Source of the DNA: Aquibacillus saliphilus
Lineage (GTDB): Bacteria; Bacillota; Bacilli; Bacillales; Amphibacillaceae
DNA length: 64,000 bases
Assembly: GCF_020404745.1 (NCBI RefSeq)
Contig: NZ_JAIZAP010000004.1
Location: 1-64,000, forward strand
Direction of reading: 5' to 3'
In this document: positions 17,867 through 27,261 of the stretch, piece by piece
Layout: the number at the start of each line of letters is the position of its first letter
Position numbering within the stretch: position 1 is the first letter of the stretch
Notes under the pieces: model-generated
What the model was told of the DNA's origin: nothing
Databases searched by the model: none
The model's input: the letters and a program-made list of their open reading frames with translations, nothing else
Made by a program: the position numbers and the translations under genes

Positions 17867-17914
17867 TTTACAAATAATATCGTTCAAGGTTATAATCAAT
17901 TTGGAATTAATTCC
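17867..17914 (+). promoter_or_regulatory. tcyABC promoter with CymR-like operator
   Basis: TTTACA (17867-17872) and TATAAT (17891-17896) are 18 bases apart. ATTTGGAATTAATTCC (17899-17914) covers the expected transcription start and contains TTGGAATT, the core of the CymR box as known in B. subtilis. CymR represses cystine uptake genes when cysteine is plentiful, which fits the downstream operon. The match was made by eye. Confidence 0.6.
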
Positions 17915-17938
17915 GATAAACTTACTGGGGGTTTTACT

Positions 17939-18751
17939 ATGAAAAAAGCAATATGGCTATTAATGCTTGGTCTTATATTAGTTTTAACTGCATGTGGAAC
18001 GAATAATGATGAAGAATCTACAGATGGAGATAGCGCGGAGGCAGGAGATTCTCAATATGACAAAATCATGGAAGAGGGAGTTATTTCAGTAGGAACAGAA
18101 GGTACTTATGCTCCGTTCACATTCCATAATGAAGAGGATGAGCTAACTGGTTATGATGTAGAAGTGATTAGAGAAGTAGCAGATCGCATGGGACTAAAAG
18201 TCAATTTTGAGGAAACGCAATGGGATTCAATGTTTGCTGGATTAAACGCAGAGCGTTTTGACTTAATTGCTAACCAAGTAGGTATTAATCCGGATCGATT
18301 AGAAAACTATGACTTTTCCCTGCCATATACTGTATCAGCAGCAGTAATAGTAGTACCAGAAGATAATAGTGATATTACTTCGTTTGAGGATTTAGAAGGT
18401 AAGACATCAGCACAATCATTAACAAGTAATTTCGGTGCTATCGCAAAAGAGAATGGTGCTGAGTTAGAGGGAGTAGAAGGTCTTGCCCAATCAATTGAAT
18501 TAATTAAGCAAGGTCGAGTTGACGTCACTGTAAATGATCGGTTAGCTGTCCTTGATTACATTAATCAACAACCTGACTCTGGTGTGAAGATTTCAGCACG
18601 AGAGGAAGATGTATCAGAAACAGCATTTGCATTTAATAAAGGTAATGAAGAGTTAATCGAAGCTGTTAATGAACAGCTAGAAGCTATGAAAGAAGATGGA
18701 AAATTAGCGGAAATTTCAGAAAAGTGGTTTGGTGAAGATGTTTCAGAGTAA
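17939..18751 (+). CDS. tcyA: Cystine-binding lipoprotein of an ABC importer
   Basis: A 270-residue lipoprotein with lipobox LTAC (C19), an acidic linker, and an amino-acid-binding SBP_bac_3 fold. Long stretches agree with B. subtilis TcyA as I remember it: VGTEGTYAPFTFH, LTGYDVEVI, ETQWDSMFAGLNAERFD, GKTSAQSLTSN, GVEGLAQ and the C-terminal KWFGEDVSE. Length, gene order and the CymR-like site agree with tcyABC. The role is therefore uptake of L-cystine. The 3' end overlaps the permease gene by 14 bases. Confidence 0.88.
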   Translation: MKKAIWLLMLGLILVLTACGTNNDEESTDGDSAEAGDSQYDKIMEEGVISVGTEGTYAPFTFHNEEDELTGYDVEVIREVADRMGLKVNFEETQWDSMFAGLNAERFDLIANQVGINPDRLENYDFSLPYTVSAAVIVVPEDNSDITSFEDLEGKTSAQSLTSNFGAIAKENGAELEGVEGLAQSIELIKQGRVDVTVNDRLAVLDYINQQPDSGVKISAREEDVSETAFAFNKGNEELIEAVNEQLEAMKEDGKLAEISEKWFGEDVSE

Positions 18752-19439
18752 TATTATAATGACAATAACGGCTGATATGGGAGGATGGGAGTTATTCAAA
18801 AACTCCCTTTGGCCAATGATTCAAGGAGGAATCAAATATACGATTCCTCTTACTTTAATTTCATTTACACTAGGATTAGCTCTAGCCTTGCTTTTAGCAA
18901 TTATGCGCCTTTCTAATCGCAAGTATTTTACAATACCTGCTAGAATGCTTGTTTCAGCTGTACGAGGGACACCTTTACTTGTGCAGCTTTCAATTGTTTT
19001 TTTCGGTTTGGGCAGCATAGGTTTAACGATTGATCCATTTCCTAGTGCGATAATTGCTTTTACATTAAATGTGGGGGCATATGCATCTGAGATTATCCGG
19101 GCATCTATTCTTTCTATTCCAAAGGGGCAGTGGGAAGCAAGTCATACGATTGGTATGAGTTATTGGCAAGCACTAAGGCGGATCGTTTTACCACAAGCTT
19201 CTAGAGTATCTATCCCCCCGTTATCCAATACATTTATTAGCTTAGTAAAAGATACGTCACTTGCCTCTTTAATTTTAGTTACTGAATTATTTCGAAAAGC
19301 TCAAGAAATTGCAGCTAGGACGTATGATTTTATGTTGTTGTATTTAGAAGCAGCATTATTATATTGGATTATTTGTTTTGTACTATCGATTATTCAAGAT
19401 AGAATTGAGCGCCGGTTAGAACGTCATATTTCTAATTAA
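18738..19439 (+). CDS. tcyB: Cystine ABC importer permease
   Basis: Membrane subunit of the cystine importer. From the ATG at 18738 it has 233 residues, and its start MFQSN resembles that of TcyB (about 234 residues); ATGs at 18759 and 18777 are alternatives. GGTG a few bases upstream and the overlap with tcyA suggest coupled translation. Family features include [28 protein letters not shown] and the ATPase-contact EAA loop [19 protein letters not shown]. The long conserved [18 protein letters not shown] is typical of polar amino-acid permeases. Confidence 0.88.
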   Translation: MFQSNIIMTITADMGGWELFKNSLWPMIQGGIKYTIPLTLISFTLGLALALLLAIMRLSNRKYFTIPARMLVSAVRGTPLLVQLSIVFFGLGSIGLTIDPFPSAIIAFTLNVGAYASEIIRASILSIPKGQWEASHTIGMSYWQALRRIVLPQASRVSIPPLSNTFISLVKDTSLASLILVTELFRKAQEIAARTYDFMLLYLEAALLYWIICFVLSIIQDRIERRLERHISN

Positions 19440-19459
19440 TTTTAGGAGGGAGGAAGCTT

Positions 19460-20206
19460 GTGTTTTTAACAGTGGAAGGATTAACAAAAGCATTTGGGGA
19501 GTTAGAGGTGCTAAAAGACATAGATTTAGAGATAGAGAAAGGTAATATATTAACTATTATTGGCCCTTCAGGTTCGGGAAAAACGACATTGCTTCGGTGT
19601 TTAAATGTATTGGAAATGCCAAACAAAGGGAAATTTGCGTTTCACGATGGAGTACAAGTTGACTTTGGTAAAGAGCCATCAAAAAAAGAAGTGACAAGCT
19701 TACGACGTAGATCTGGAATGGTCTTTCAATCCTATAATCTATTCCCTCATAAAACAGCATTAGAAAATGTTACTGAGGGACCTTTGATTGTTCAGAAAAG
19801 ACCTAAAAGCGAAGTACTCGCTCTTGCAGAGAATTTATTAGATAAAGTAGGATTAGCAGATAAAATGAATCTTTATCCGCACCAGCTTTCTGGTGGACAG
19901 CAACAACGAGTTGGTATAGCCAGAGCACTAGCGATTGAGCCTGAGTTAATGTTATTTGATGAGCCAACTTCAGCACTTGATCCAGAACTAGTAGGGGAAG
20001 TATTAAAGGTGATCAAGGATTTAGCGAATGAAGGTTGGACGATGGTAATCGTTACTCATGAATTAAAATTTGCAGAACAAGTGTCTAATCAAGTGATTTT
20101 TATGGATGAAGGACAAATTGTCGAACAGGGTCCTCCTGAAGCAGTCCTAAAATCACCAAAGGAAAAGAGAACACAACAATTCCTAGAACGAATACTCAAT
20201 CCTTAA
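19460..20206 (+). CDS. tcyC: Cystine ABC importer ATP-binding protein
   Basis: ATPase subunit, 248 residues, from a GTG with GGAGGGAGG upstream. Walker [11 protein letters not shown]-loop [10 protein letters not shown], signature LSGGQQQR, Walker [14 protein letters not shown] and switch histidine VTHE are all intact. B. subtilis TcyC has 247 residues. It is the last gene of the operon, followed by a GC-rich terminator. Confidence 0.9.
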   Translation: MFLTVEGLTKAFGELEVLKDIDLEIEKGNILTIIGPSGSGKTTLLRCLNVLEMPNKGKFAFHDGVQVDFGKEPSKKEVTSLRRRSGMVFQSYNLFPHKTALENVTEGPLIVQKRPKSEVLALAENLLDKVGLADKMNLYPHQLSGGQQQRVGIARALAIEPELMLFDEPTSALDPELVGEVLKVIKDLANEGWTMVIVTHELKFAEQVSNQVIFMDEGQIVEQGPPEAVLKSPKEKRTQQFLERILNP

Positions 20207-20214
20207 TACAAGAA

Positions 20215-20252
20215 AGCCGCCTGATCCTATCATGGGTCAGGCGGCTTTTTTT
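20215..20252 (+). terminator. Terminator of tcyABC
   Basis: Arms GCCGCCTGA / TCAGGCGGC followed by seven T residues. Confidence 0.95.
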
Positions 20253-20392
20253 GTAGTTGAGGAAATTAATTATCGTTAATTAATCCCTTGTAATGTCAGT
20301 CAATAATGTTATAATATATAAACATTTAAAAATATCTGACTTTTCAAAATATAAGAACGATATCAGATAAAACAGAAAAGGTGGGAAACATC

Positions 20393-21586
20393 GTGAAATA
20401 TGGTTTTTCACAGCGTGTCCGTTACATGAAGTCATCAGCAGTACGTGATATTTTAAAAGTTGTTAATCAAGGTGATGTAATCTCTTTTGCTGGTGGTTTG
20501 CCAGATGAGAGTTTATTTCCAGTAGAAGCTGTTCGCCAGGCATTTGATAAGGCGATTACATCAGGTAATAAAGCTCTTCAGTACGGAGAAACGGAAGGTG
20601 TAATGGAGCTGCGTGAAAAGTTATCTGAGCGGATGGCTAACAAAAATATACATCGTAGTCCAGAGGATATTTTAGTCACATCAGGTTCTCAACAGGCAAT
20701 TGATTTGTTTTCGCGAATAATGTTTAATCCGGGTGACATCATTCTTACAGAGAATCCTACTTACTTGGCAGCACTACAGGTGTTTGACTCTTATGAGGCT
20801 CGAATAATTCCGGTGGATGCAGACGAGGACGGAATGATTGAAGAGGATTTAGAGGAAAAAATTATTCGTTTTAAACCAAAGTGTATATATGTTGTTCCGA
20901 CTTATTCAAATCCAGGTGGTAAAGTTTGGTCTTTGGAAAGAAGGAAAAAGCTACTAAAGCTAGCCCAGAAATATCACGTTGTTATTTTTGAAGATGATCC
21001 TTATGGTGATATACAATTTGATCAAGAAGATTCCCCGCCATCAATAGCTTCAATGGATAATAATAAATTTGTAATGTACACAAGTACATTTTCGAAGACA
21101 GTTGTTCCAGCTATGCGAATTGGATGGATTGTAGGTCCGCATCAGATTATCAGATTAATGGCCCAAGCAAAACAAGCTACAGATTTGCATACTAATTCGA
21201 TTAGCCAACATGCTCTAGTTCATTTGTTGAATGATTTTAATCTTGATCAACATATTCAAATGATAAGACAAACCTATTATGAGAGAATGCTAGTGATGAA
21301 GGGTATATTAGATAGTGTGAAAAATGACCAGTTGTCGTATATGGTTCCAAAAGGCGGGATGTTTTTCTGGGTTAGCATGCCAAGCGATGTAAATACCACA
21401 GAATTACTAAAGAAAGCAGTAGACAAAGGTGTAGCTTTTGTTCCTGGAGCACCGTTTTATGTTTCAAACCCTCAGGAGAACACCATGCGGCTTAATTTCA
21501 CAAATGCGACACCAGACCTTATAAAAGAAGGTATGGAGCGTTTAGTTTCTGTCATTAATGAAAACCAATATGAAACTATTGTTTAA
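20393..21586 (+). CDS. PLP-dependent aminotransferase (2-aminoadipate/MocR-type class I)
   Basis: Fold-type I aminotransferase of 397 residues without the DNA-binding domain of MocR regulators. The start at the GTG at 20393 is supported by AAAGGTGGG seven bases upstream; an in-frame GTG at 20381 lies inside that site. Visible features: SFAGGLPDESLFP, the substrate and PLP region TSGSQQAIDL, NPTYL, YVVPTYSNPGG, the PLP aspartate region FEDDPYGDI, and the Schiff-base lysine in STFSKTVVPAMRIGW. The family includes LysN (2-aminoadipate) and branched-chain or aromatic aminotransferases; the substrate is open. Confidence 0.88.
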   Translation: MKYGFSQRVRYMKSSAVRDILKVVNQGDVISFAGGLPDESLFPVEAVRQAFDKAITSGNKALQYGETEGVMELREKLSERMANKNIHRSPEDILVTSGSQQAIDLFSRIMFNPGDIILTENPTYLAALQVFDSYEARIIPVDADEDGMIEEDLEEKIIRFKPKCIYVVPTYSNPGGKVWSLERRKKLLKLAQKYHVVIFEDDPYGDIQFDQEDSPPSIASMDNNKFVMYTSTFSKTVVPAMRIGWIVGPHQIIRLMAQAKQATDLHTNSISQHALVHLLNDFNLDQHIQMIRQTYYERMLVMKGILDSVKNDQLSYMVPKGGMFFWVSMPSDVNTTELLKKAVDKGVAFVPGAPFYVSNPQENTMRLNFTNATPDLIKEGMERLVSVINENQYETIV

Positions 21587-21600
21587 ACAAGATTTAGAAT

Positions 21601-21640
21601 CAAAAAGGATTAACTGTATCACAGTTAATCCTTTTTGATT
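21601..21640. terminator. Bidirectional terminator between convergent genes
   Basis: Arms AAAAAGGATTAACTGT / ACAGTTAATCCTTTTT with A/T tracts on both sides. Confidence 0.92.
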
Positions 21641-21642
21641 CT

Positions 21643-22659
21643 TTATTCACGTCCTTTATTTCTTTGGTCAATTGCTGATTGATCATAGGGGTAGCTTACA
21701 AATAGCGCACTAGCTTTATTTAAACGATCTACCTGTGCAGTTGATAATGACCATCCAGCAGCACCTAAGTTTGCTTCCAATTGTTCGATTGTTCGTGCAC
21801 CGATAATAGGTGCAGTCACCCCTGATTGTTGCAGTAACCAATTAATTGCAGCCTGTGCAGGTGTTTTTCCTGCTTCTTCGGCAACGCTTTTTAGTTCATC
21901 TATTAAATTCCAAGTGAACTCATTGTTGTACATGTCCCACGTTTCACTATATCCTTTTTCTTTGGCAACGCCAATACGGGTATTTTCTGGTGGTCCTTGC
22001 ATATCTCGTGTGAATTTACCGGTTAGCCAACCACCCCGAAGTGGGCTCCACGGAATAACGCCTAACCCCTCATTTACACACACATCAATTAACTCATATT
22101 CGGTTGCACGACAAAGTAAGTTATATTGAGGTTGCAAACAGGAAAATTGCTCCCACCCTTTTTCGCGACTCATATCAATAGCCTTTTGCAACTGCCATCC
22201 TTTAAAGTTACTTGCACCAATGTAACGGACAAGACCTTCTCGTACTAAGTCATTCAGTGTACTTAATGTCTCTTCGAGTGGTGTTCTTGGATCCCAAGCA
22301 TGAACTTGGTAAAGGTCAATATAATCAGTTTTCAAGCGACGCAAGCTTTCTTTTATTCCTTTAATAATGTGTTTTCGACTTAAACCTAAATCGTTTGGTC
22401 CTTCTCCCATTGGAAATCGTACTTTTGTCGCTAAAACAAAATCATTTCTTTTTTGATTTTTAAACCAATTACCAACAATCTCCTCTGAACCTCCGCGACT
22501 ATACACATCTGCTGTATCAATGAAGTTACCACCTTCGGCAATATAACGGTCTAAAATATTGTAACTATCATCTTCACTCGTTTCTCTTCCCAACGTCATT
22601 GTACCAAGACAAAGTTCACTTACACTTAATCCTGTTTTTCCTAAATAACGAAATTCCAT
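21643..22659 (-). CDS. Aldo/keto reductase
   Basis: NADPH-dependent oxidoreductase with a TIM-barrel fold, 338 residues. The catalytic tetrad is visible: Asp and Tyr in [12 protein letters not shown], Lys in LATKVRF, His in YQVHAWD. The C-terminal cofactor-binding region reads [17 protein letters not shown]. It resembles the YhdN/YqkF/YccK group of B. subtilis and probably reduces aldehydes or ketones; the natural substrate is unknown. It has its own ribosome-binding site (GGAGGAGT) and a shared terminator. Confidence 0.9.
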   Translation of the reverse strand: MEFRYLGKTGLSVSELCLGTMTLGRETSEDDSYNILDRYIAEGGNFIDTADVYSRGGSEEIVGNWFKNQKRNDFVLATKVRFPMGEGPNDLGLSRKHIIKGIKESLRRLKTDYIDLYQVHAWDPRTPLEETLSTLNDLVREGLVRYIGASNFKGWQLQKAIDMSREKGWEQFSCLQPQYNLLCRATEYELIDVCVNEGLGVIPWSPLRGGWLTGKFTRDMQGPPENTRIGVAKEKGYSETWDMYNNEFTWNLIDELKSVAEEAGKTPAQAAINWLLQQSGVTAPIIGARTIEQLEANLGAAGWSLSTAQVDRLNKASALFVSYPYDQSAIDQRNKGRE

Positions 22660-22877
22660 CGATACTCACTCCTCCATATAGATTTTTATTACATCGTGAC
22701 AAAAATTCTATAACAACCCAAGCAAACTCTTGTATAAAAGTTTCGCTTGCATGAATTGACAGCGTTTTCATAATTTGAGAAGAAGTGTTCAGGAAGCATA
22801 ATGTAAGAGTTAATTTGCTTACATTATAAAACTTTTATGTAAATATGAAAAGAAAGACCACTCTCCAAATAAAACGA

Positions 22878-23027
22878 TTAATTAGACGGCTTACTGTATT
22901 TTATAAGAGAAAATAGCCAATCAAGGTACTTACTGTACCATAGGAAATGGCGAACAGCATATTCCTTTATGTGATTAGATAAGGATTCTGCATCGTTTTT
23001 AACGTGATCGCATTCATTGTACACCAT
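22878..23027 (-). CDS. Small protein of 49 residues, unknown
   Basis: An open frame downstream of the YueI gene, reading MVYNECDHVKNDAESLSNHI and then an amphipathic, aromatic-rich C-terminal half (HFLWYSKYLDWLFSL). The composition is coding-like. The ribosome-binding site is modest (AGTAGG, five bases before the ATG). It could be co-transcribed with the YueI gene, which ends 47 bases upstream with no terminator between. I know no family for it; it may act at the membrane surface. Confidence 0.45.
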   Translation of the reverse strand: MVYNECDHVKNDAESLSNHIKEYAVRHFLWYSKYLDWLFSLIKYSKPSN

Positions 23028-23074
23028 AAGTACCTACTGTTGGGATTGCAAATGCATCAATAACGAATTACTTC

Positions 23075-23521
23075 TTAATCCGACTTGCCAAATAATCTAC
23101 TTATTAATGAAGGCTTTTTCTTTTTGATATCTTCTTTTTTGTTTTTTTCTACAATAAATATATCTTCTTTATCAACTGCATAATCAAGAGTTAGTACAAT
23201 GCCATAGTCTGATTTTGCATCCCGATTTTTTACAGATGTATATCGAATATTATGTTTAGATGCTAACTTCTTATATGGTTTGAAAAATCGGATACTAACA
23301 TTTCCGTTCAAAAGTAGTCTCGATTTAGGGTTTTCTCTCATTAGTTGTTCAACTTCAGTTTTTCCTTGGCCTTGCATGACCTGTGCTTTCGTAAGTGCTA
23401 GCACAACCCTTTCTCTGAATGTTCCTAAAAACAATTTTCGCTCGGATGGATTTATTTCTCTAGAGCCATATATTCCTTCCTGTAAATAATCATCAACATC
23501 ATTTTTTTTCAAAAGTAACAC
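23075..23521 (-). CDS. yueI: YueI family protein (DUF1694)
   Basis: A 148-residue soluble protein. The first 45 residues (VDDYLQEGIYGSREINPSER, LFLGTFRERVVLALTKAQV) agree closely with YueI as found across Bacillaceae and lactobacilli. The function is unknown. A Lys-rich C-terminal tail (KKEDIKKKKPS) ends it. The gene probably leads a short minus-strand transcript with the 49-residue reading frame after it. Confidence 0.9.
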   Translation of the reverse strand: MLLLKKNDVDDYLQEGIYGSREINPSERKLFLGTFRERVVLALTKAQVMQGQGKTEVEQLMRENPKSRLLLNGNVSIRFFKPYKKLASKHNIRYTSVKNRDAKSDYGIVLTLDYAVDKEDIFIVEKNKKEDIKKKKPSLISRLFGKSD

Positions 23522-23679
23522 TCCCTGACTTTATAAACTTATTATATCGTTCTCTATGATGATTATTATAAATTATCTTAAATAAAGAAAAAAGAAAAAG
23601 TAATTTTACTTAGCTCCTTTAGCATAGCTTGTTCAGTCCAATCATAGTATAAAGCAAACCGTTTTGTGCATGGAAGTCC

Positions 23680-23726
23680 GTTCCTTTAGTCTCTCACATT
23701 CACAAAGTATAAAGAGTTAAGGGAAC
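23680..23726 (+). promoter_or_regulatory. Leader hairpin upstream of mscL
   Basis: GTTCCTTTAGTCTCT (23680-23694) can pair with AGAGTTAAGGGAAC (23713-23726), giving a 13-14 bp imperfect stem with a loop of about 18 bases. It lies 78 bases before the mscL start. A TAAGGAG at 23779-23785 is too far (18 bases) from the ATG for normal use. A structured leader that controls translation is possible; no known riboswitch class is recognised. Confidence 0.4.
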
Positions 23727-23803
23727 TGCCGACTAGATAATGATCCCAAAACCCAGAGAGCTGAATGAAATTGGATGCTAAGGAGTTGATATAGATAGGT
23801 TTA

Positions 23804-24295
23804 ATGAAAGAATTCCGTCAATTTGTATTAAAGGGAAGTGCAGCGGATATGGGAATTGGTTTAGTCCTAGGGGCTGCCTTCAGTGGACTTATTGATTCAT
23901 TTGTTAGTGATGTACTTTTACCACCGGTTGGTTTATTATTAGCCAAAATGAATTTTTCAAACCTTTTTCTTGTGCTTGGTGGGGGACACTATTCTTCTCT
24001 TAAGGATGCGCAAGAGGCAGGTGTTGCAACGATTAATTATGGGTTGTTTATTACGTCATTTATACGGTTTATTATTATTGTTTTTGTTATATTTATCATG
24101 ATAAGACAGATGAATCGTTGGAGAAGACCCAATCAACACCCTGTTGATTCAATGACAAAAAAGGAATGTCCTTTTTGTCGTTTACCGATCCCTTCTCAAG
24201 CTGTAAAATGCCCTAACTGTTCATCTGAACTAGATGAACAAAATCGAAGTCAAATTAGCACAAATAAATCCAAACTTCGGATAAAGATTAAATAA
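23804..24295 (+). CDS. mscL: Large-conductance mechanosensitive channel with C-terminal zinc ribbon
   Basis: Pentameric emergency valve that opens on hypo-osmotic shock. The 163 residues show the MscL start FRQFVLKGSAADMGIGLVLGA, the pore-lining first helix with G/A packing, DVLLPPVGLLL, a periplasmic loop, and the second helix (FIRFIIIVFVIFIMI). Instead of the usual short helical tail there is a zinc ribbon with C122, C125, C136 and C139 (CPFC, CPNC). This C-terminal variant is known from some other MscL proteins. It is convergent with ectABC, so solute release and ectoine synthesis are neighbours. Confidence 0.9.
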   Translation: MKEFRQFVLKGSAADMGIGLVLGAAFSGLIDSFVSDVLLPPVGLLLAKMNFSNLFLVLGGGHYSSLKDAQEAGVATINYGLFITSFIRFIIIVFVIFIMIRQMNRWRRPNQHPVDSMTKKECPFCRLPIPSQAVKCPNCSSELDEQNRSQISTNKSKLRIKIK

Positions 24296-24336
24296 CACAT
24301 AATGAATGTTTTGTCTTATTAGTATAGAAATAAAAA

Positions 24337-24357
24337 GCCCTCAACATTGTTGAGGGC
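24337..24357 (-). terminator. Terminator of ectABC
   Basis: Perfect hairpin GCCCTCAAC / GTTGAGGGC, followed on the minus strand by TTTTTATTTC. It may also end the mscL transcript. Confidence 0.9.
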
Positions 24358-24364
24358 AAAAGTT

Positions 24365-24751
24365 TTAATCTAGGTCTGCTGGATATACTCCATTTTCATC
24401 ATGTACTTCTTTTCCTGATAATGGTGGGTTAAATACACAAACCATACTCATTCCATCTTTTGTACGTAGTAAATGCTCATCATGCTTATCTAGTACATAA
24501 AGATCGTCCTTTTTAATTGGCCATACTTTGTTGTCACTAAGTGTGACAACTTCGCCTTCACCTTCTGTAAGGTAAACAGATTCTAGGTGGTTTTGATACC
24601 AGATATGAGTCTCAGTTCCAGGCTTGATAGTTGTATAATTGACAGTATATCCCATACCATCCTTTTTAAGAAGTAGGCGTCTAGATACCCAATTTCCGCC
24701 ATCTATATCTTGTTCAGTCCCTATTACGTCTTTTAGTGATACTACTTTCAT
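24365..24751 (-). CDS. ectC: Ectoine synthase
   Basis: Cupin-type lyase that closes N-gamma-acetyl-diaminobutyrate to ectoine, the last step of compatible-solute synthesis. At 128 residues it has the family's usual length. Typical stretches are [45 protein letters not shown] with metal and substrate residues of the cupin barrel, and [12 protein letters not shown]. It is the third gene of ectABC with a good GGGGG-type ribosome-binding site and a terminator after it. Confidence 0.97.
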   Translation of the reverse strand: MKVVSLKDVIGTEQDIDGGNWVSRRLLLKKDGMGYTVNYTTIKPGTETHIWYQNHLESVYLTEGEGEVVTLSDNKVWPIKKDDLYVLDKHDEHLLRTKDGMSMVCVFNPPLSGKEVHDENGVYPADLD

Positions 24752-24816
24752 GTTTAGTTCCCCCTGATAATTTAATTGCTAAATCTTTTATAATATATTT
24801 TATGGTTTACCCAAAT

Positions 24817-26088
24817 TTAACTAGTTACTGGCTCTTTTACGATACTTTTAATACTTTCTTCTATAATTTCAAACCCACTTTTAAGTCCTTGCTCATCAAT
24901 AGTTAATGGTGGGAATAACTTGAATACTTCATCTAGTGGTCCAGATGTTTCCATAATTAAGCCGTTTTCAAATGCTTTAGCGGCAATTTTATTTGGAAGT
25001 CCATCTACTTCAGAAGCGATACCTACCATGAAGCCACGACCTCTTACTTCACCTTTTAGCTCTGGATAAGTGGCAACCATTTTTTCAAGGAAGCTATAAA
25101 TCATTTCTGATTTCACTTTAATGTCTTTTTCAAATTCGTCATCTTTCCAGTAGTCTAGTGCTGAGGTTGCTGTTACAAATGCATGGTTGTTTCCTCGGAA
25201 TGTACCATTGTGTTCGCCAGGTTGGAATTTATCAATGTCTGGACGAATAAGCGTAATAGCAAATGGTACCCCGTAGCCACTTAGAGACTTTGATAAGCAG
25301 ACAATATCTGGTTTGATTTCTGCACCTTCAAAACTGAAGAATGTACCAGTACGGCCCACACCTGCTTGAACATCATCTACGATTAATAAGATCCCCCAGC
25401 GCTTACAAATACTCTCTACTTTTTTCAACCATTCAAAGCTAGCGGCGTTAATTCCACCCTCACCTTGAACTGTTTCTAAAATCATGGCTGCAGGAATTGC
25501 GACACCACTACCACTATCTTCTAAAAAGCGCTCAAGATAATCTAAAGAGTCTTGATTATCTACATAATTATCATATGGCATTGTAACTACATTCTGTAAT
25601 GGGATTCCAGCACCTTTGCGCTTCATCGAGTTTCCTGTGACAGAAAGAGAACCAATAGTCATACCATGAAATCCATTTGTAAAGCTAATAATATCTGTAC
25701 GTCCTGTTACTTTACGAGCTAACTTCAACGCACTTTCTACTGTATTTGTTCCTGTTGGTCCAGGGAACATTACTTTATACTCAAGCTTACGAGGTTTTAA
25801 AATAACCTCATTGAACTTATTTAAAAATTCAGCTTTAGCTGTTGATGCCATATCAAGAGAATGAGTAATACCATCATTAGTAATGTACTCAATTAGTTTT
25901 TCTTTCATTTTTGGATTATTGTGACCATAATTAAGGGCACCTGCACCAGCAAAAAAGTCTAAATATTCTTTCCCTTTTTGGTCCCACATTTTGTAACCTT
26001 TCGCTTGTGTGAAAACCGTAGGGAAACTACGGCAATAACTGCGTACTTCTGATTCTAATGTATTAATAATATCCATATCTTTGCTCAC
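24817..26088 (-). CDS. ectB: Diaminobutyrate--2-oxoglutarate transaminase
   Basis: PLP enzyme that makes L-2,4-diaminobutyrate from aspartate semialdehyde with glutamate as amino donor, the first step towards ectoine. It has 423 residues (usual length about 420). Seen are [16 protein letters not shown] for phosphate binding, [12 protein letters not shown] with the PLP aspartate, and the Schiff-base lysine in [18 protein letters not shown] precedes the ATG. It lies between ectA (82 bases) and ectC (65 bases) in one operon. Confidence 0.97.
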   Translation of the reverse strand: MSKDMDIINTLESEVRSYCRSFPTVFTQAKGYKMWDQKGKEYLDFFAGAGALNYGHNNPKMKEKLIEYITNDGITHSLDMASTAKAEFLNKFNEVILKPRKLEYKVMFPGPTGTNTVESALKLARKVTGRTDIISFTNGFHGMTIGSLSVTGNSMKRKGAGIPLQNVVTMPYDNYVDNQDSLDYLERFLEDSGSGVAIPAAMILETVQGEGGINAASFEWLKKVESICKRWGILLIVDDVQAGVGRTGTFFSFEGAEIKPDIVCLSKSLSGYGVPFAITLIRPDIDKFQPGEHNGTFRGNNHAFVTATSALDYWKDDEFEKDIKVKSEMIYSFLEKMVATYPELKGEVRGRGFMVGIASEVDGLPNKIAAKAFENGLIMETSGPLDEVFKLFPPLTIDEQGLKSGFEIIEESIKSIVKEPVTS

Positions 26089-26170
26089 GTTTAAAATCCT
26101 CCTTAAGTAAATGCATACCCAGGGTAATGAGTATGTTGTTATCTTATATTTTAACTGTTAAACAAGTTAT

Positions 26171-26710
26171 TTATTTATCTTCTAACGGTCCTACTCTAAA
26201 GTTAAGTTCTGGCTCATGATCATCACTTGGGAATAGTTCTTCGCCAAATAAATCACTAACAGTACACTCAGTTTGATGGTCGTGTGCTAGGCGACGGAAT
26301 AATGATTGAGATGCTTTATTTGATGGGGTAACAGTCGCTTCCACATAGTGTACATTTTGACAATACTCTCTCTGAATAAGTGTATTCAGAAGTTTAGATG
26401 CAATTCCTTTTCCGCGTTGGGAAGAATCAACACCCACTTGCCAGATAAACAGTACATCATGGCGCTCTGGAGGGATAAATGCGGTAACAAATCCTACTAA
26501 TTTATCATTTTCTTTAGCTACAACACATGTCTCCTTGAAATATTCGCACATCATAATATACTTATACGCTGAGTTTTGATCAAGTGTTGAGTTATTTACT
26601 AATTCCCACATTGCTGCACCATCTTCTACAGTTGGTTTATCGAAGTAAACTGTTTCAGTAGGAGCGGTTACAGTTGCTATTTGACTGTTAATAGTAAATT
26701 CTCCCTTCAA
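26171..26710 (-). CDS. ectA: L-2,4-diaminobutyrate N-gamma-acetyltransferase
   Basis: GNAT acetyltransferase of ectoine synthesis, which acetylates diaminobutyrate using acetyl-CoA. Family stretches are KPTVEDGAAMWELV, SAYKYIMMCEYF, the acetyl-CoA loop QRGKGIASKLL and VEATVTPSNKAS. No ATG fits the start. The open frame begins at a TTG (26710), but the good ribosome-binding site AAGGGAG (26701-26707) lies inside that start and is exactly eight bases before an ATT at 26690-26692, which would give 173 residues. A six-codon frame (MSEIQK, stop) ends one base before the TTG. It is the first gene of ectABC. Confidence 0.95.
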   Translation of the reverse strand: MKGEFTINSQIATVTAPTETVYFDKPTVEDGAAMWELVNNSTLDQNSAYKYIMMCEYFKETCVVAKENDKLVGFVTAFIPPERHDVLFIWQVGVDSSQRGKGIASKLLNTLIQREYCQNVHYVEATVTPSNKASQSLFRRLAHDHQTECTVSDLFGEELFPSDDHEPELNFRVGPLEDK

Positions 26711-27077
26711 TTACTTTTGTATTTCGCTCATGTTTACCTATATTATAATAAAGTTGATGCGAATTTTTCGCAAACCAGTTTAAATAGCATTAACAAGCGT
26801 TAAGCCTTCTAAGAGCTGATTAGCACCAACAAGATAGAAATGCTTAAAGAATGCTACTGTTTTGTTAAGTATTCTAACAAATTTAACATTTCTGTATATA
26901 TTTTTTTTACTTTAAAATAGCGCTTGCTTGTTTGATATCAAAGGGTTTGAAGCTTTCAGAAACAAAATTGTAGAAAAAGTATAAAAATCCAATTTTTAGT
27001 AGAAAATTAGACGTTTTCACTAGTTTTTGATTATTTAGTTATTAAAGGAGCCGTTTTTCGTAGATTCGTTAAAGCAA
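26711..27077. other. ectA upstream region without genes
   Basis: About 370 AT-rich bases with no credible reading frame apart from the six-codon MSEIQK leader (26712-26732, minus). On the minus strand TATAAT (26742-26747) is a likely -10 box, with no clear -35. A half-palindrome TTTGCGAAAAATTCGCA (26759-26775) lies just upstream of it (arms TGCGAA / TTCGCA) and could be an operator. Osmotic control of ectABC would be expected to act here. Confidence 0.4.
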
Positions 27078-27111
27078 GAAAAAGCAAATGCCGATCGGCA
27101 TTTGCTTTTTC
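27078..27111 (-). terminator. Perfect palindromic terminator of the YfhD-family gene
   Basis: A perfect 34-base palindrome centred on CCGATCGG, with arms GAAAAAGCAAATGCC / GGCATTTGCTTTTTC, begins right after the stop codon. Confidence 0.85.
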
Positions 27112-27261
27112 TTATTCTGATGACTTTTCCTGTGCACGACGATCTGCTTTTTTCATTCGTTCTACAGCTTCTAAATCATCAGAGTCCGCAAGTTCGTTTG
27201 AGAATTCTACATCTTCTGCTTTTTCGATATCACTTTTCCTTTTTAATCTTTTTTTACTCAT
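27112..27261 (-). CDS. YfhD family small protein
   Basis: A 49-residue hydrophilic protein: a basic start MSKKRLKRKSDIEK, then VEFSNELADSDDLEAVERM and KKADRRAQEK. The segment ELAD, DD, EA.ER, AD.RA matches the YfhD family of Bacillaceae as I recall it. The ribosome-binding site AAAGGA stands nine bases before the ATG, and a strong terminator follows. YfhD proteins are widespread in spore formers; no biochemical role is established to my knowledge. Confidence 0.8.
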   Translation of the reverse strand: MSKKRLKRKSDIEKAEDVEFSNELADSDDLEAVERMKKADRRAQEKSSE

